Notes under the pieces: model-generated | Told to the model about the DNA's origin: nothing | Database searches by the model: none | The model's input: only the letters and a program-made list of their open reading frames with translations | DNA from: Dendrolimus kikuchii | Lineage: Eukaryota > Arthropoda > Insecta > Lepidoptera > Lasiocampidae | Length of the DNA stretch: 64,000 nucleotides | NCBI GenBank assembly: GCA_019925095.2 | Contig: CM034413.1 | Coordinates: 1,856,001 to 1,920,000, forward strand | Reading direction: 5' to 3' | Shown here: positions 41,687-52,293 of the stretch, in pieces | Layout of the letters: each line of letters opens with the position of its first letter | Numbering within the stretch: position 1 is the first letter of the stretch | Position numbers and translations under genes: made by a program

Positions 41687-41878
41687 GTCACGATCAAATT
41701 GATCGTGTACTAGCAGAAGGTGATGTCAGGAGCCTTAAGAACAGACGAGTGTGCATGACAAGAGTTATGAATGTCAAAGAGGCAAGTGAGGTGTGTAAGA
41801 ATAAGCCTAAATGGCACTCTGTTGTTCGTGCCTACCCCGCAAGGGAACTGGCGTGAAGTTATGTATGTATGTATGTAT
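41687..41878 (+). mobile_element. RTE-A LINE 3' end, copy 14
   Basis: 12-bp duplication GTCACTCTTAGC (41675-41686, 41879-41890). Starts at GATCAAATTGATCG preceded by a few extra bases. Confidence 0.93.
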
Positions 41879-42086
41879 GTCACTCTTAGCAGTATATAGA
41901 GTGGGAAAATAAAATATATTAAACATTTCATATCTTTACAGTAAAATAATACATTAGACATTTATAGGTTATGAAGTAAAATGTCATTTGTTGCCTCATG
42001 TAATGACGTGGCACACAGTTTTTTTTTTCAGGCGGGGAAATGCTATTTACGCGCTTACCGGGTCCTTTGCAAGGGATTAGACCATT

Positions 42087-42820
42087 TAATATTTTCTTAA
42101 GTTAAACAAACAAAGAGGAGCATAAAAACACGAGTAAAAGAACACATTGCTGACATGAAACAAACAAGTTCTACGAAGTCTGCGATCAGTGAACACACGC
42201 TGGATAAACCCAACCACTACATCAGATTCGATAACCCACAAATCCTCGCGAAAGAGAATCGTTTCATACCTAGAATGATGCGTGAGGCTATTGAAATCAA
42301 AACACACACAAATTTCAATAGAGAAGATGGTTGTCAAGTACCACTTGTTTGGGATCCAATTATCAAAAATATTAAGACCCAAACCCAGCAAAAACCAGCT
42401 GCCAGACCTCAAGACACTGTGAGCTCTTTCTGCGTACAACGGAACACAAACCAACTTGACTGATAATTACTTTTATTTTTCCTTCCACCCATTTTAATAT
42501 TATATAAAATTATTAGAGCTAGGCATGTTTGCTGAAGAGTTTCTTGCGCCGCTTCTTCTCTTCAAGCCATAACATGTTGCGAAGCGGTAGTAAATTAGAT
42601 TAGGCTCCCATAGAGTAAATAATAACCATAAACAAAATTAAAATTAAATAATTAAAATTAACAAGTTGGTAGTAGGCTAAATAAAACTTTAACAATACTC
42701 GTTGACACTTGACATCTTTGTCTTCCGTGATCACGGCCACTGAAAAGTGGCCGAAACGTCGGAAAAACCAAAATCAAATAAAATTACCGCGCTTAAAACC
42801 GTTAAAACGTAGTTTTATTA
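42087..42820 (+). mobile_element. Penelope-like element 3' part, copy 2
   Basis: 11-bp duplication ATTAGACCATT (42076-42086, 42821-42831) proves a 5'-truncated retrotransposition. The ORF end (42120-42463) is followed by a ~350-bp 3' region with GCCGCTTCTTCTCTTCAAGC, the hairpin GGCCAC-TGAAAA-GTGGCC and GAAACGTC at 42753-42760, and the end TTAAAACGTAGTTTTATT. Confidence 0.88.
42110..42463 (+). pseudogene. Penelope-like ORF C-terminus
   Basis: Begins KTRVKEHIADMKQTSSTKSA and reads SEHTLDKPNHYIRFDNPQIL, MREAIEIKTHTNFN, RPQDTVSSFCVQRNTNQLD and stop. It is the tail of the GIY-YIG endonuclease region: (R)(I)K.(H)...(S)A.(S/A)EH matches the conserved distal part of GIY-YIG in Penelope-like elements. 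The GIY and YIG motifs and the RT are lost by truncation. Confidence 0.75.
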
Positions 42821-42955
42821 TTAGACCATTATCAATTATGGAGGCATTCCACTAAGGGCAATACAAACAGTAATTGATCGGCTTGTGTGGAGACTCGAGA
42901 CTATTGGGCGTACAATGGCTAATACCCACTAAAACCACCCTCCGATGCCCCGCGC

Positions 42956-43327
42956 TTATGGCAGGAAAGGCATGAGACTTAGAACGTAGTTATCCACGCC
43001 CACGCCTATCCTAGCGCAATAAGTGCCTGAGAAAGCCTCTGGAAGATCTAACTCACTTCGACGACAGGGGTGAAGACTCCTCTGCTCCTTTGATGCATGA
43101 GGGCCCCTGAAGCGGTAATGATCATCGCTCTGCAGCATGGCTTGCACCCTGCCAAGCGAATCAATCGGACCTACTATTGTCTCGAGTTCAAACCTCTGTG
43201 GTGCCCAGGCTGCGCACTCGACTAGCGTATTAAACGCCGTGTCAAGCGCGCCACACTGGTGGCATTGGGATGAAGGCTGACAGCCCGCAATCTGAAGGTC
43301 AGAGTCCCGCGTTTCCGCGAGAGCCAT
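42956..43327 (-). pseudogene. R1-clade LINE ORF2 C-terminus with CCHC-like finger
   Basis: QCHQCGALDTAFNTLVECAA then WAPQRFELETIVGPIDSL and VQAMLQSDDHYRF. C..CG..(D)TA.(H)TL.EC..W...R..L...(I/V)G is the C-terminal zinc-finger region of R1/TRAS-type LINEs; here the expected His is Asn (FNTL), so the finger is probably broken. Upstream (43330-43640) I could not follow the RT. Confidence 0.7.
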
Positions 43328-43330
43328 CGC

Positions 43331-43640
43331 AACAGCTGCGGTGCCATCGCAACTCTACCGACCACGATTAGCAGAACCGCGCTGGGCGGAGCAGAGCTCG
43401 ACGCTGGCGGTTGTCGTTGGAAGGGAGGGGTGTTTGAGGAGGAGGTTTGGGAGGAAGGGGAAGGAATACAAGGATTTAGTGTGGACACCACTATCACGGA
43501 GTGAAGGGCGGAATGTGACAGTGGCCGCTAAGGGCCCCGGGGACGCATCCCCTTGTACCGCTTCCTGGACGAAGACGAGTCCAGGGCGGCACCCCCTGGG
43601 GGGCCCCTGAAGCGGTATGTGGTAACACTCGGCAAGCACT
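43331..43640. other. GC-rich unassigned block
   Basis: Several overlapping open frames on both strands caused by high GC. None has a recognisable motif. Confidence 0.45.
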
Positions 43641-43905
43641 CTATCGAATTGTATTCGAATAGATGATTCGATACAAGTTGTTACGCGGGTATTTATTTTA
43701 ATTTTAAAGTAACAAAATATTTTATTGTTTGTTTTATTTAAATGTATTTATTTGATTGACTAATTAAGTAGTTTAACAAAATTGGGTCGTTTCAGTCTTG
43801 CGCCAAAAGGAAGGTTTGCACTGAAAATCAGCGTTGTGTCGGATATAATTCCGGCACAGCAATATGCTGAGTGCAAACATTCAAAATGTGCTCTGTGTAC
43901 AATAT

Positions 43906-44195
43906 TGTTTTTTTTTTATTGCAGGAATTCAGCAGACAGGCAGACGGCCCACTTGATGGAAAGTGGTTACCATCGCCTATGGACATTTGCAACACCAAAG
44001 GTGCTACAAATGCGCTGCTGCTCTCTTAAGGAAGACTGGAACCTGGTCACTAATGCCGGAACACAACTCAAGATTGTTATGGCGACATACTTTAGACCAG
44101 GGGTGGTAGCCATCCAGTCGGGCAGTCGGCCTCTTACGACAGGCCGCCCGGCCGTAGGAAATTGTATTCTTTCTCCGTTCCTGCACGAATAAACG
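43906..44195 (-). mobile_element. SINE-A copy
   Basis: Near full length with ~30 bp lost at GGGCAGTCGGCC. Poly(T) start at 43910. Confidence 0.85.
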
Positions 44196-44514
44196 GATTG
44201 TATACTTATAAGGAATGTAATTACGTCGCTATTTTTTCAAATAAAGTCTTTCTTTCTTTCTTTCTATACTTTCATTTCGTCCGAGGTGTCTAGGGTCAAT
44301 AATATGAAGATTACTGTTAGCTACCCCTATATAAAAAGTGAGTAATAACCCCAAAGGGTGATGGGTGATGGGTGCTGGGTGGTAGGCCGGTAAACAAGCC
44401 GAGTCCCCACTCAAAAATACATTTTGCCAACCAAGTAATGTTTTAATAATGTTCTCTTCGCGGTCACAGCGAAGAATCTTGCGAAGAAAGTATGGAATCG
44501 GACTATTCATATAC

Positions 44515-44705
44515 ATACATATATACATACATACATACATGACTTCACGCCAGTTCCCTTACGGGGTAGGCATGAACAACAGAGCGCAATTCAGGCTTAT
44601 TCTTACACACCTCACTTATTTCTTTGACATTCATAACTCTTGTCATGTACGCTCGTCTGTTCTTAAGGCTCCTGACATCACCTTCTGCTAGTACACGATC
44701 AATTG
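44515..44705 (-). mobile_element. RTE-A LINE 3' end, copy 15
   Basis: Sense start at AATTGATCGTG, end in a CATA tail (44505-44540). Truncated at the same place as copies 1, 4, 14 and 18. No duplication found. Confidence 0.85.
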
Positions 44706-44861
44706 TATTTTTAGCGACCAAAAGTGGAAAATAATAAAAAATATAATCGTAAATAATTATTTAATTATAGAACAAAAGTAATAGTTTAATTACAAACAAA
44801 CAACCGTTATTAAAGTAACAAAACAACTACAGTTAGTTATGAGAGCGAAGGCGGTCACTTT

Positions 44862-45032
44862 GGGCTGTACCGACTGTTATACACAGCGTTCCACGCACCA
44901 CCGCAGTTTAGACAGTACTGACCGTCAGAGACAGTGTTCCACGTCTACTACCTAGACAGTACTAACCGTCAAAGACAGCGTTCCACGTCTAGTATTAGAG
45001 CAGTACTGATTGTCGAGAGACAATGGTCCTTG
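44862..45032. repeat. ~45-bp tandem repeat, 3-4 diverged units
   Basis: GACAGTACTGACCGTCAGAG then ACAGTGTTCCACGTCTA repeats at about 44911, 44955 and 45000, with an older unit near 44862. Confidence 0.75.
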
Positions 45033-45061
45033 CTCGCCGACGCATTCGTTGGAAATGCGTG

Positions 45062-45200
45062 TCAATTTTTTTTTTATTGGACTTGACTTTATGTTGTTGG
45101 TCCGAAGACCTTACAGCTGTACCGGGTTTTCCGGGGCGAGTGCCTTCGCGAAGCGAAGGCGCTCGAGCCCGGGGGGCTTACGTGTCAATATAACGGAGCG
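45062..45200. repeat. Inverted partner of the 37.5-kb GC-rich repeat
   Basis: TTGGACTTGACTTTATGTTG, then an imperfect hairpin GAGTGCCTTCGC/GCGAAGGCGCTC and CGAGCCCGGGGG. Confidence 0.65.
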
Positions 45201-45511
45201 GTCCGTTTTTATACTCTAAGCGTAGTGAAAGGTGGGCGGGGCGACGATGCCGCGCACGTGTACAGGGCACGTGCCGCCAGTGAACGCTACCGCCGTACTT
45301 GCAAAATAAATCAACTACCGCCATTATGGCTTATAGTATATTATTAATATAAATAACTAGAAAGAAAGAAAGAAAATATTTTATTTAGGACAAAAACTAA
45401 GTTAATATAAATAGAAAAATAAAAAATAAAATAAGTCCTAAGTTTAACTAGAGGTTTTCAAACCCTAGAAAGTACCTTTAGTTCACTTACATAAAATTTT
45501 TATTTGGTTTT

Positions 45512-45950
45512 TATATATGTTATAGTCAAAGGTATGCAGTGTCTTCCCGAAATGACTGGTTAATCCTAGGTTTGATTAAGGCCTTTCGACAAAACACGAA
45601 ATAAATTCCAATTTCGGTATTTGACTAAAGTATTTTAAGTCAAACCTAGAAATACCTAACTTTTTAGTAAAACGTCGAATGTAAAATAATCTGTTTCGGG
45701 CTTTGCTTAGCCGATTCTAGAACCGACTAAGGCAGACTCTGTCAAACTTCGATTCGTACTGCACTTATTACATGTTAATGACTGTATGATTTAGTCTCTC
45801 CTAGGTTGGACAAAAATTCGTTAGTCAAAGTACCTGCCTTTGATTAAGGTCATTTAGTTGGACTTTGACTAAGACTTTATGTCAGACTTGAGGTTTCACT
45901 AGTCAAATCTAAGAGCTCCAGAGCTTCGATATTTGACTATAACATATATA
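45512..45950. mobile_element. 439-bp MITE with perfect 19-bp TIRs
   Basis: TATATATGTTATAGTCAAA (45512-45530) and its exact complement (45932-45950). The inside repeats (A/T)AGTCAAA and TTTGACTA many times in both orientations. No gene. TA at the ends would allow a Tc1/mariner-type target, not proven. Confidence 0.85.
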
Positions 45951-45967
45951 CTAAACTGCGTCGTTCT

Positions 45968-46135
45968 ATGTCATGGTAGCGTAATGGTTAGTACATGTGT
46001 CCCAAACTCAAAGGGCGCGGATTCGAATCCTATCCGAAACGCTTGCACCTCTTGGCAACTTTTCGACCTAATATGCACATTGTTAATGAATGAAAACATC
46101 GTGATGAAACCTGCAAAACATTTCATGCAGATATT
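45968..46135 (+). mobile_element. SINE-B copy, diverged
   Basis: GTGGTAGCGTAATGGTTAG retains the A box; the B box is GATTCGAATCC, changed from the consensus. The 3' half is missing. Confidence 0.72.
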
Positions 46136-46264
46136 CTGGGAGCGCGTGTTGTGTCTCTCTCACTCTCTCTGATATCTAACTCTGATCGGCCCTAGGACCT
46201 GAAATCAATACAATAATCCATGGCTCTACTATGTCAAATATTCATGGGTTTGAAACTGGTGAAA

Positions 46265-46600
46265 AAAGTCAAACCGGTTACAGCCTAAGTATCTACATAG
46301 TAACTTTAACCTCAATCAAGCGGTTTCTGGTAACAAAAGTCAGTTAAACCGCTTTTGTTGAATAAACCGGTTTCGAAAGGTTATGAACGGTTTTTACCGC
46401 ACATTTTCGCGATGCTAGCGCAGTCATGTGATGATATGAGAGAGATAGAATGAGAAAGTAACTTTAGCGGAGAAAACCGGTTAATTCAGGTTTATATAAC
46501 AAACACTCTTCTAAGGTTTACAGTTACATTCCGAACAAAACAGTGGATTAAAACCGGTTGTAAGCAATTCAACCGGTTATTTTTAAACCGGTTGAAATGG
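46265..46600. promoter_or_regulatory. Cluster of six AACCGGTT palindromes
   Basis: Exact 8-bp sites at 46272, 46365, 46475, 46552, 46571 and 46586, plus near-matches AAGCGGTTT, AAACCGC and GAACGGTTT. AACCGGTT is the known core of Grainyhead/CP2 binding sites. This could be an enhancer remnant or the subterminal repeats of an unknown transposon. No nearby gene supports the enhancer idea. Confidence 0.55.
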
Positions 46601-46914
46601 TTCCTAAAGGAGCCTCTTCCTCACTTATAAGCTTTATGCGTCAGGCGTGTCATGATATCCTCGTTTGGACTTCAGTCGCTGCGACGTGAAATTATTACTT
46701 TTTACTACGATAACTATATGGTAATCTTATTCTTGGCTCACAAACTTTTTTACGACGACTAAATGAAAATTGCGGGTAGATTTACTGACCTGAGTGCTTT
46801 TAGAATTTTCGAGTTAGTCACTCTTATGTCATGGGTTGAATATACTTTGATGAAATCTCAGGTAAAATAAAATAAAATAACTTATTTTTAAAGATATTAT
46901 TATTAATATATATT

Positions 46915-47281
46915 ATCTAAAACATGTTGAAGTCGGTGCAAAGTAAAACATAAAAATTACTATATTTTGAAAATTACTAAGTTTACTAAGTACTTTGTTA
47001 CTTTTTAGTGTCTAGCTATGTATGGGTAGACACTACGAAAGGTGCCGCGCTCCTTAAAAAACATAGGTCCCAAGAAACGGGAACAAAAAAATGTTCGTAA
47101 AATGAAAACTACTAGGCCAAACTATGTTAAATTTTTAGGGGACCATATGGCAACTATTCCGCATCAAACTAAATAAGAATCACGTAAATCGGATCATAAA
47201 TCTCAGAGTAATCGGTGAACATACATAAAAAAAAGATCCCGACGAATTGAGAACCTCCTCCTTTTTTTGAAGTCGGTTAAA
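46915..47281 (+). mobile_element. EL-S copy, diverged full-length form
   Basis: TTGAAGTCGGTGCAAAG to CTCCTTTTTTTGAAGTCGG, with AATCACGTAAATCGGATCAT and GAACCTCC shared with relatives common in butterflies. Confidence 0.6.
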
Positions 47282-47744
47282 AAGCACTTTAAATAAACGT
47301 GTATGTATGAAGAGATAAATAAAAATCGATGAAGCGAAATATATGTGTCAAGGTTCTGGCAGCTAGAGGTCTATAGTTTCTGCCTACCTCAATGGGTTAT
47401 TATGGATAAAATACTTATAAATTTCAATCCTCCAGTAAAAATCAAATATTGAAAATTTTCTAAATACGACATAATTAGATAGCGCCATCGGTTATTTATC
47501 ATTTTTTTACTTAAAAAACATACCTTCGAATCAGTTTGAATTTGAAAGAGTTATGGCCGGTTTCTTATTAGAAAGGAGACGGGGACTTTAGAGCAAGAGA
47601 AATGTAGTGAGTTGAGATATAATAATATGAAAACACGACATACAATTAATTCATTCAAATAACTAAATTCACTACAATTATAAGAAAATATCAAGATAAT
47701 AAAAATTTATTTATATGACATTTAATTACTATGACTTTATAAAC
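47282..47744. other. No gene recognised
   Basis: AT-rich. GAGACGGGGACTTTAGAGCA then GTGAGTTGAGATAT resembles 16405-16455, so a shared unknown repeat is present. Confidence 0.45.
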
Positions 47745-48660
47745 TAATACAATATAAGAAAACTTACAATTTGTTAGAACATTGACTTACGAATCTTTAA
47801 TTAAAGTAATTCAATATTATAAACCAATATAAGTAGTAATAATGTAATAAAATAAAAGAGAACTTACAATTTGTTAGAACGTTGATTTACGTATTTTTTA
47901 TTAAAGTAATACAATATTATAAACCAATATAAGTAGTAATAATGTAATACAATAAAACAAACTTATAATTTGTTAGAACGTTGACTTACGTATCTTTTAT
48001 TAAAGTAATACAATATTATAAACTAATATAAGTAGTAATAATGTAATACAATAAAACAAACTTACAATTTGTTAGAACGTTGACTTACGTATCTTTTATT
48101 AAAGTAATACAATATTATAAACCAATATAAGTAGTAATAATGTAATACAATAAAACAAACTTACAATTTGTTAGAACGTTGACTTACGTATCTTTTATTA
48201 AAGTAATACAATATTATAAACCAATATAAGTAGTAATAATGTAATACAATAAAACAAACTTACAATTTCTTAGAACGTTGACTTACGTATCTTTTATTAA
48301 AGTAATACAATATTATAAACTAATATAAGTAGTAATAATGTAATACAATAAAACAAACTTACAATTTGTTAGAACGTTGACTTACGTATCTTTTATTAAA
48401 GTAATACAACATTATAAACCAATATAAGTAGTAATAATGTAATACAATAAAAGAGATCTTATAATTTGTTAGAACGTTGACTTACGTATCTTTTATTAAA
48501 GTAATACAATATTATAAACCAGTATAAGTATTAATAATGTAATACAATAAAAGAGATCTTACAATTTGTTAGAACATTGACTTACGTATCTTTTATTAAA
48601 ATAATACAATATTATAAACTAATACAAGTAGTAATAATGTAATACAATAAATGAAAACTT
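47745..48660. repeat. 99/100-bp tandem array, 9 units
   Basis: AGAAC(G/A)TTGA(C/T)TTACG recurs at 47776, 47876, 47975, 48074, 48173, 48272, 48371, 48471 and 48571. The inner units are 99 bp and nearly identical (AATAAAACAAACTTA). The outer units are 100 bp with AAAAGAGA. AT-rich, non-coding. Confidence 0.96.
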
Positions 48661-48674
48661 AAGTTAGTTATATT

Positions 48675-48897
48675 GTGTTCTACCCGCAGTCCCTCATGAC
48701 TATAAATAGAATACTGAGCCTAGGTCACCGTCTTCTTTGAGTAAGGGTCCAGAAGACTGGCTACATTTCTTCGAAATTTTAAAATAGCTTTTCTCTATTT
48801 ACAATCTGGGCCCAAGATTGTATGAAAGCCTATCCGTCTCCTTTGACGTTATACTTGTTTATTTTGTTGTACAATAAATTGTTATCTATTTATCTAT
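48675..48897. mobile_element. LINE-V end (-) joined to a LINE tail (+)
   Basis: 48690-48780 on the minus strand reads NVASLLDPYS-like, the LINE-V terminus (compare 56690-56790). 48820-48897 resembles the LINE-J tail, ending in TATC repeats. Confidence 0.5.
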
Positions 48898-48899
48898 CA

Positions 48900-49400
48900 A
48901 TCATAAACTCTACAATAGAATACCGTTAATGCTATTGGAACAAGTCTACAGCGTACTTCCTGTCATGGCCGGATATTGGAGAGTTTATGGTTGTTTTTTT
49001 TTTATTATTATTAATATGTCTACGGACTCGAGTTCCGTACCCTTTTTTACTGCTTAATTTCTATGAAAAATTTGAGACTCCATACACGCTTATTGTTTAT
49101 TTTTGTTACTGTATGTGACATTATATGTAGTAATTTTTATGTTTTGGTGTACCTTAAGAATAACTTATTATATTGATTTATTCTAATTTTAATACTAAAC
49201 TTATAATAATGTAGAGTGTATCTGTTACATGCTGGTGTTCATAGTTGTAGCAACATCCTTTTGTTGACAAATGTTTTGATGATGAATAGCGAGCAAATCA
49301 ATGAAAACAAGCGTACAGGTTGGTAACAATTAGAAAAGTGCTTAGCAGTTTACGCGTAATATGACAGTTTTATTAATGCGAGTGGAAATCAGGCTTAATA
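48900..49400. other. No gene recognised
   Basis: AT-rich with a T tract at about 48990. Nothing assigned. Confidence 0.5.
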
Positions 49401-49401
49401 C

Positions 49402-49842
49402 TGTTACGAGTTGCGGGACTCGAATTAAAATGCCGTTGGAATTATTATAGAATTTATTAGAACTATACAAACACGTATAACACAGGTACAAATATAACAC
49501 AATTCAATATGACGCGCAAAGTCCGTCACTAAATGTATACACGTCTTGCCTCGCTTGTGTTATCGCTTTGAATGCCTCCCCCTCCTTTCGGGCATTGTTT
49601 TATACTAAACTATTCAATATGTCTCGACACAATACTCTACCGAATAACAATAACTTCTAAGCATCACACCTGGCTAATGACTATCATAAACATTACAATA
49701 CACAATGGCCTGTTTTTATAATTACAAATTTTAAACACAAAGCAAACAAAAGAAGTCGAAATGCCGAAAAAGGTAATAAAATGTGTTTCTACAGACGCAG
49801 GTGTGATTTTGTCTTTTGTCGACATTCGATCGTAACAATACG
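49402..49842 (+). mobile_element. MITE-T reference copy
   Basis: About 440 bp, from TGTTACGAGTTGCGGGACTC to GATCGTAACAATA. TIRs are short (TGTTACGA) and AT-flanked. Landmarks: AATTAAAATGCCGTTGGAAT, ACGCGCAAAGTCCGTCACTA, TTTCGGGCATTGTTTTATAC, GTCTTTTGTCG. Eight copies in the window; no transposase, superfamily unknown. Confidence 0.78.
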
Positions 49843-50086
49843 TATTAGACCACATAAATATGACTTAGTTCAAATATGTGTATTTTAACACAAATCACGT
49901 CTAGACATGTATCGGCAGTCGGTCATGAATAATTTAAAGTCCAAAGCGCCCCTACTCTTCGAACTATCTCATCGGTAAGAAAAGAAATTGTGAATTAATA
50001 TATATAGAGATGGCGCTTCAACGCCAATCCTAAAAGCCGACTACTCGTTAGCTTCGCCATTGGTGTTGCAAACTATGACTATATTC

Positions 50087-50371
50087 TCCGTGCAGGAACG
50101 GAGAAAGAATACAATTTCCTGCGGCCGGGCGGCCTGTCGTAAAAGGCGACAAAACAACCATGGTAGGATATTTGCTTGGATGGCGACCACTCCTGGTCTA
50201 GAGTATGCCGCCCCATCCGGATTTAGTGACCAGGTTCCAATCTCCCCTAAGAGAGCAGCAGCGCATTTGTAGGACCTTTGGTGTTGCAAATATCCATAGG
50301 CGATGGTAACCGATTTCCATCAAGTGGGCCGTCTACCTGTCCGCTGAACTCGTGTAATAAAATATAAAAAA
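50087..50371 (+). mobile_element. SINE-A copy
   Basis: Complete 5' end, two internal losses (~20 bp each). Followed by a second 3' module piece at 50392-50450. Confidence 0.83.
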
Positions 50372-50651
50372 ACGCTTAAAAGCAAAAGCGACGGTAACCA
50401 CTTTCCATCACATGGGCAGTTTGCTTGTTTGCCAGTTTCGCTTTAAAAAAATGTTTATTTGAGATGTTGGTTTTGTCAAGCGGAGTCAGGACGTATGGAA
50501 CTACTGTCCTGGTTGGGCACTTAGTAAGTGCCATCTTTTGCATTGTGACTTTTCCTGTCTTAGGTAGGAATTAGTTTAGAGGAAATTTTCTCGGTAACCC
50601 GCGGGATGAAACGGCTAACTTCCTTGGACGATATAATATATTAAGAAATTT

Positions 50652-50871
50652 ACATACATAACTTCACGCCAGTTCCCTTACGGCGTAGGCACGGACAACA
50701 GAGCGCCATTCAGGCTTATTCTTACACACCTCACTTGCTTCTTTGACATTCATAGCTCTTGTCATGCACGCTCGTCTGTTCTTAAGGCTCCTGACATCAC
50801 TTTCTGCTAGTACACGATCAATTTGATCATGGAAGGTGTGTCGTGGCCTTTCACGACTTCTGCATACATCA
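50652..50871 (-). mobile_element. RTE-A LINE 3' end, copy 16
   Basis: 10-bp duplication TAAGAAATTT (50642-50651, 50872-50881). Confidence 0.9.
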
Positions 50872-51004
50872 TAAGAAATTTAATTTTTGAATTAAATTCT
50901 AGGAACGCCTCCCAAAATAAAATAAATTATTGTATCGGCCCACGAGCAGAATACAGCTCATGTATAAGTCTCTTGAAACAGAATATAAAGTTATATCGTA
51001 ATCT

Positions 51005-51480
51005 AGTCTCTCATTGGAGACTGGGAAGGCCGCTTGTGTGGGACGTTACCTGTGTCGACACACTGGCGCCTTCTCATCTCCAGGAGTCCAAAGTTGGGGC
51101 TGGTCGCACTGCCACTTCTGCCGAAAACCTCAAACGGCTCAAATATGTAACCCTTGGAACAGGTTACATATTTGAACCGTTTGGGGTGGAGACTTTAGGC
51201 CCATGGGGGCCAAGTGCCCACAAATTATTTAAAAAAATTAAAAAACGCCTAGTCGACAAAACAGGAGACCGGAAGGCTGGAGCTTACCTCGCTTAGAGGA
51301 TTAGCCTCTGTATCCAGCGAGGTAATGCTGCCAGCCTTCTAGGTACAATTCCCAGTGGTCTGGTGGGGCTGGAAGGGCTTTAATATAGGTTTTATTTTAA
51401 TTTAAGTTTTTTTTACTATTGTATATATATTTTTAAGTTAGGTTTATTAATAGGATATTTTAGTCTCTCATTTGAATAAT
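51005..51480 (+). pseudogene. LINE-V C-terminal region, copy 3
   Basis: WRLGRPLVWDVTCVDTLAPS, AGRTATSAENLKRLKYVTLG, GPWGPSAHKLFKKIKKRLVD. TAG at 51294 replaces Gln in LAQRISL; the rest, SLCIQRGNAASLLGT-like, follows. The 3' UTR continues to the AT-rich end. The inner palindrome AAATATGTAACC/GGTTACATATTT is part of the coding sequence. Confidence 0.65.
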
Positions 51481-51654
51481 AGATCCCGGTCAGCTCGAAA
51501 CCGCTGGCTGAAACATTACCAGGCCTATCCTCAAAATATATTCGATCCATCCAGTGCTTGAAATACCGTTCAAAATGTGGTATCGTTATTTATGCTAATT
51601 TCAGATAACGGTAAAAAATAAACATCGTTTCGAAATTTACCGTTATTTCTAACA

Positions 51655-51968
51655 TTTTTTTTTAAATGTAGGAGTTCATCAGACAGGCAGACGGCCCACT
51701 TGATGAAAAGCGGTTACCATCGCCTATAGACATTTGCAACACCAAAGGTGCTAACAATGCGCTGCTGCTCTTTTAAGGGAGACTGGATCCTGGTCGCTAA
51801 TGCCGGCACACAACTCAAGGTTGTTATGGAGGTATACTTTAGACCAGGGGTGGTAGCTATCCAGTCGGGCAAATGCCTTACCACCTGGCTGTGGGTTGTT
51901 AAGTCGCCTCTTACGACAGGCCGCCCGGCCGCAGGAAATTGTATTCTTTCTCCGTTCCTGCACGGATA
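51655..51968 (-). mobile_element. SINE-A copy, full length
   Basis: Poly(T) at 51656; 5' end complement CCGTTCCTGCACGGATAAA. Confidence 0.88.
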
Positions 51969-51969
51969 A

Positions 51970-52277
51970 AAATCGGTAAAAAATATAAATTCAATACTAT
52001 TTTTATTGATAATTTTACCGTTATAACTATATTTTCTTACCGTCGTCGCTCTCTTTTACTCACAAAGGTCAAACAGTGTGCTAAGAGCGCGCGTAATATT
52101 CAGAATTATGTTTGTCGATTGTTTCGGTAACATGAAGTGTTAATAAAGCCAATTCTTAAAAATGGCAACGTCGCTTGAAATAACGTAAAATTACCGATGC
52201 GTATAACGTTATACATACGATTTTTAACGGTAAAGAATATACCGGTACGGTAATATCTTTTTCGAAAATACCAGCAA
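51970..52277. other. No gene recognised
   Basis: AT-rich with many CGGTAA/TTACCG words (51590-51660 and 51970-52270), suggesting an unknown repeat into which SINE-A jumped. Confidence 0.5.
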
Positions 52278-52293
52278 TCTTATACTAATAATA

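Larger units (their letters stand above)
42018..43330 (-). mobile_element. R1-like LINE 3' end, split by Penelope
   Basis: C-terminal ORF at 42956-43327, then a 3' UTR running left (CATCGGAGGGTGGTTTTAGT) to a poly(A) tail (poly(T) at 42019-42028). The UTR is interrupted at 42087-42820 by a Penelope-like insertion with an 11-bp duplication. Confidence 0.72.

Noticed and set aside
43341..43639. Overlapping 89-94-codon frames on both strands
   Set aside because: High GC lowers stop frequency; no motif or consistent start.
47745..48660. CRISPR array
   Set aside because: Units are ~99 bp, contiguous and nearly identical along their length, with no unique spacers; the DNA is eukaryotic.
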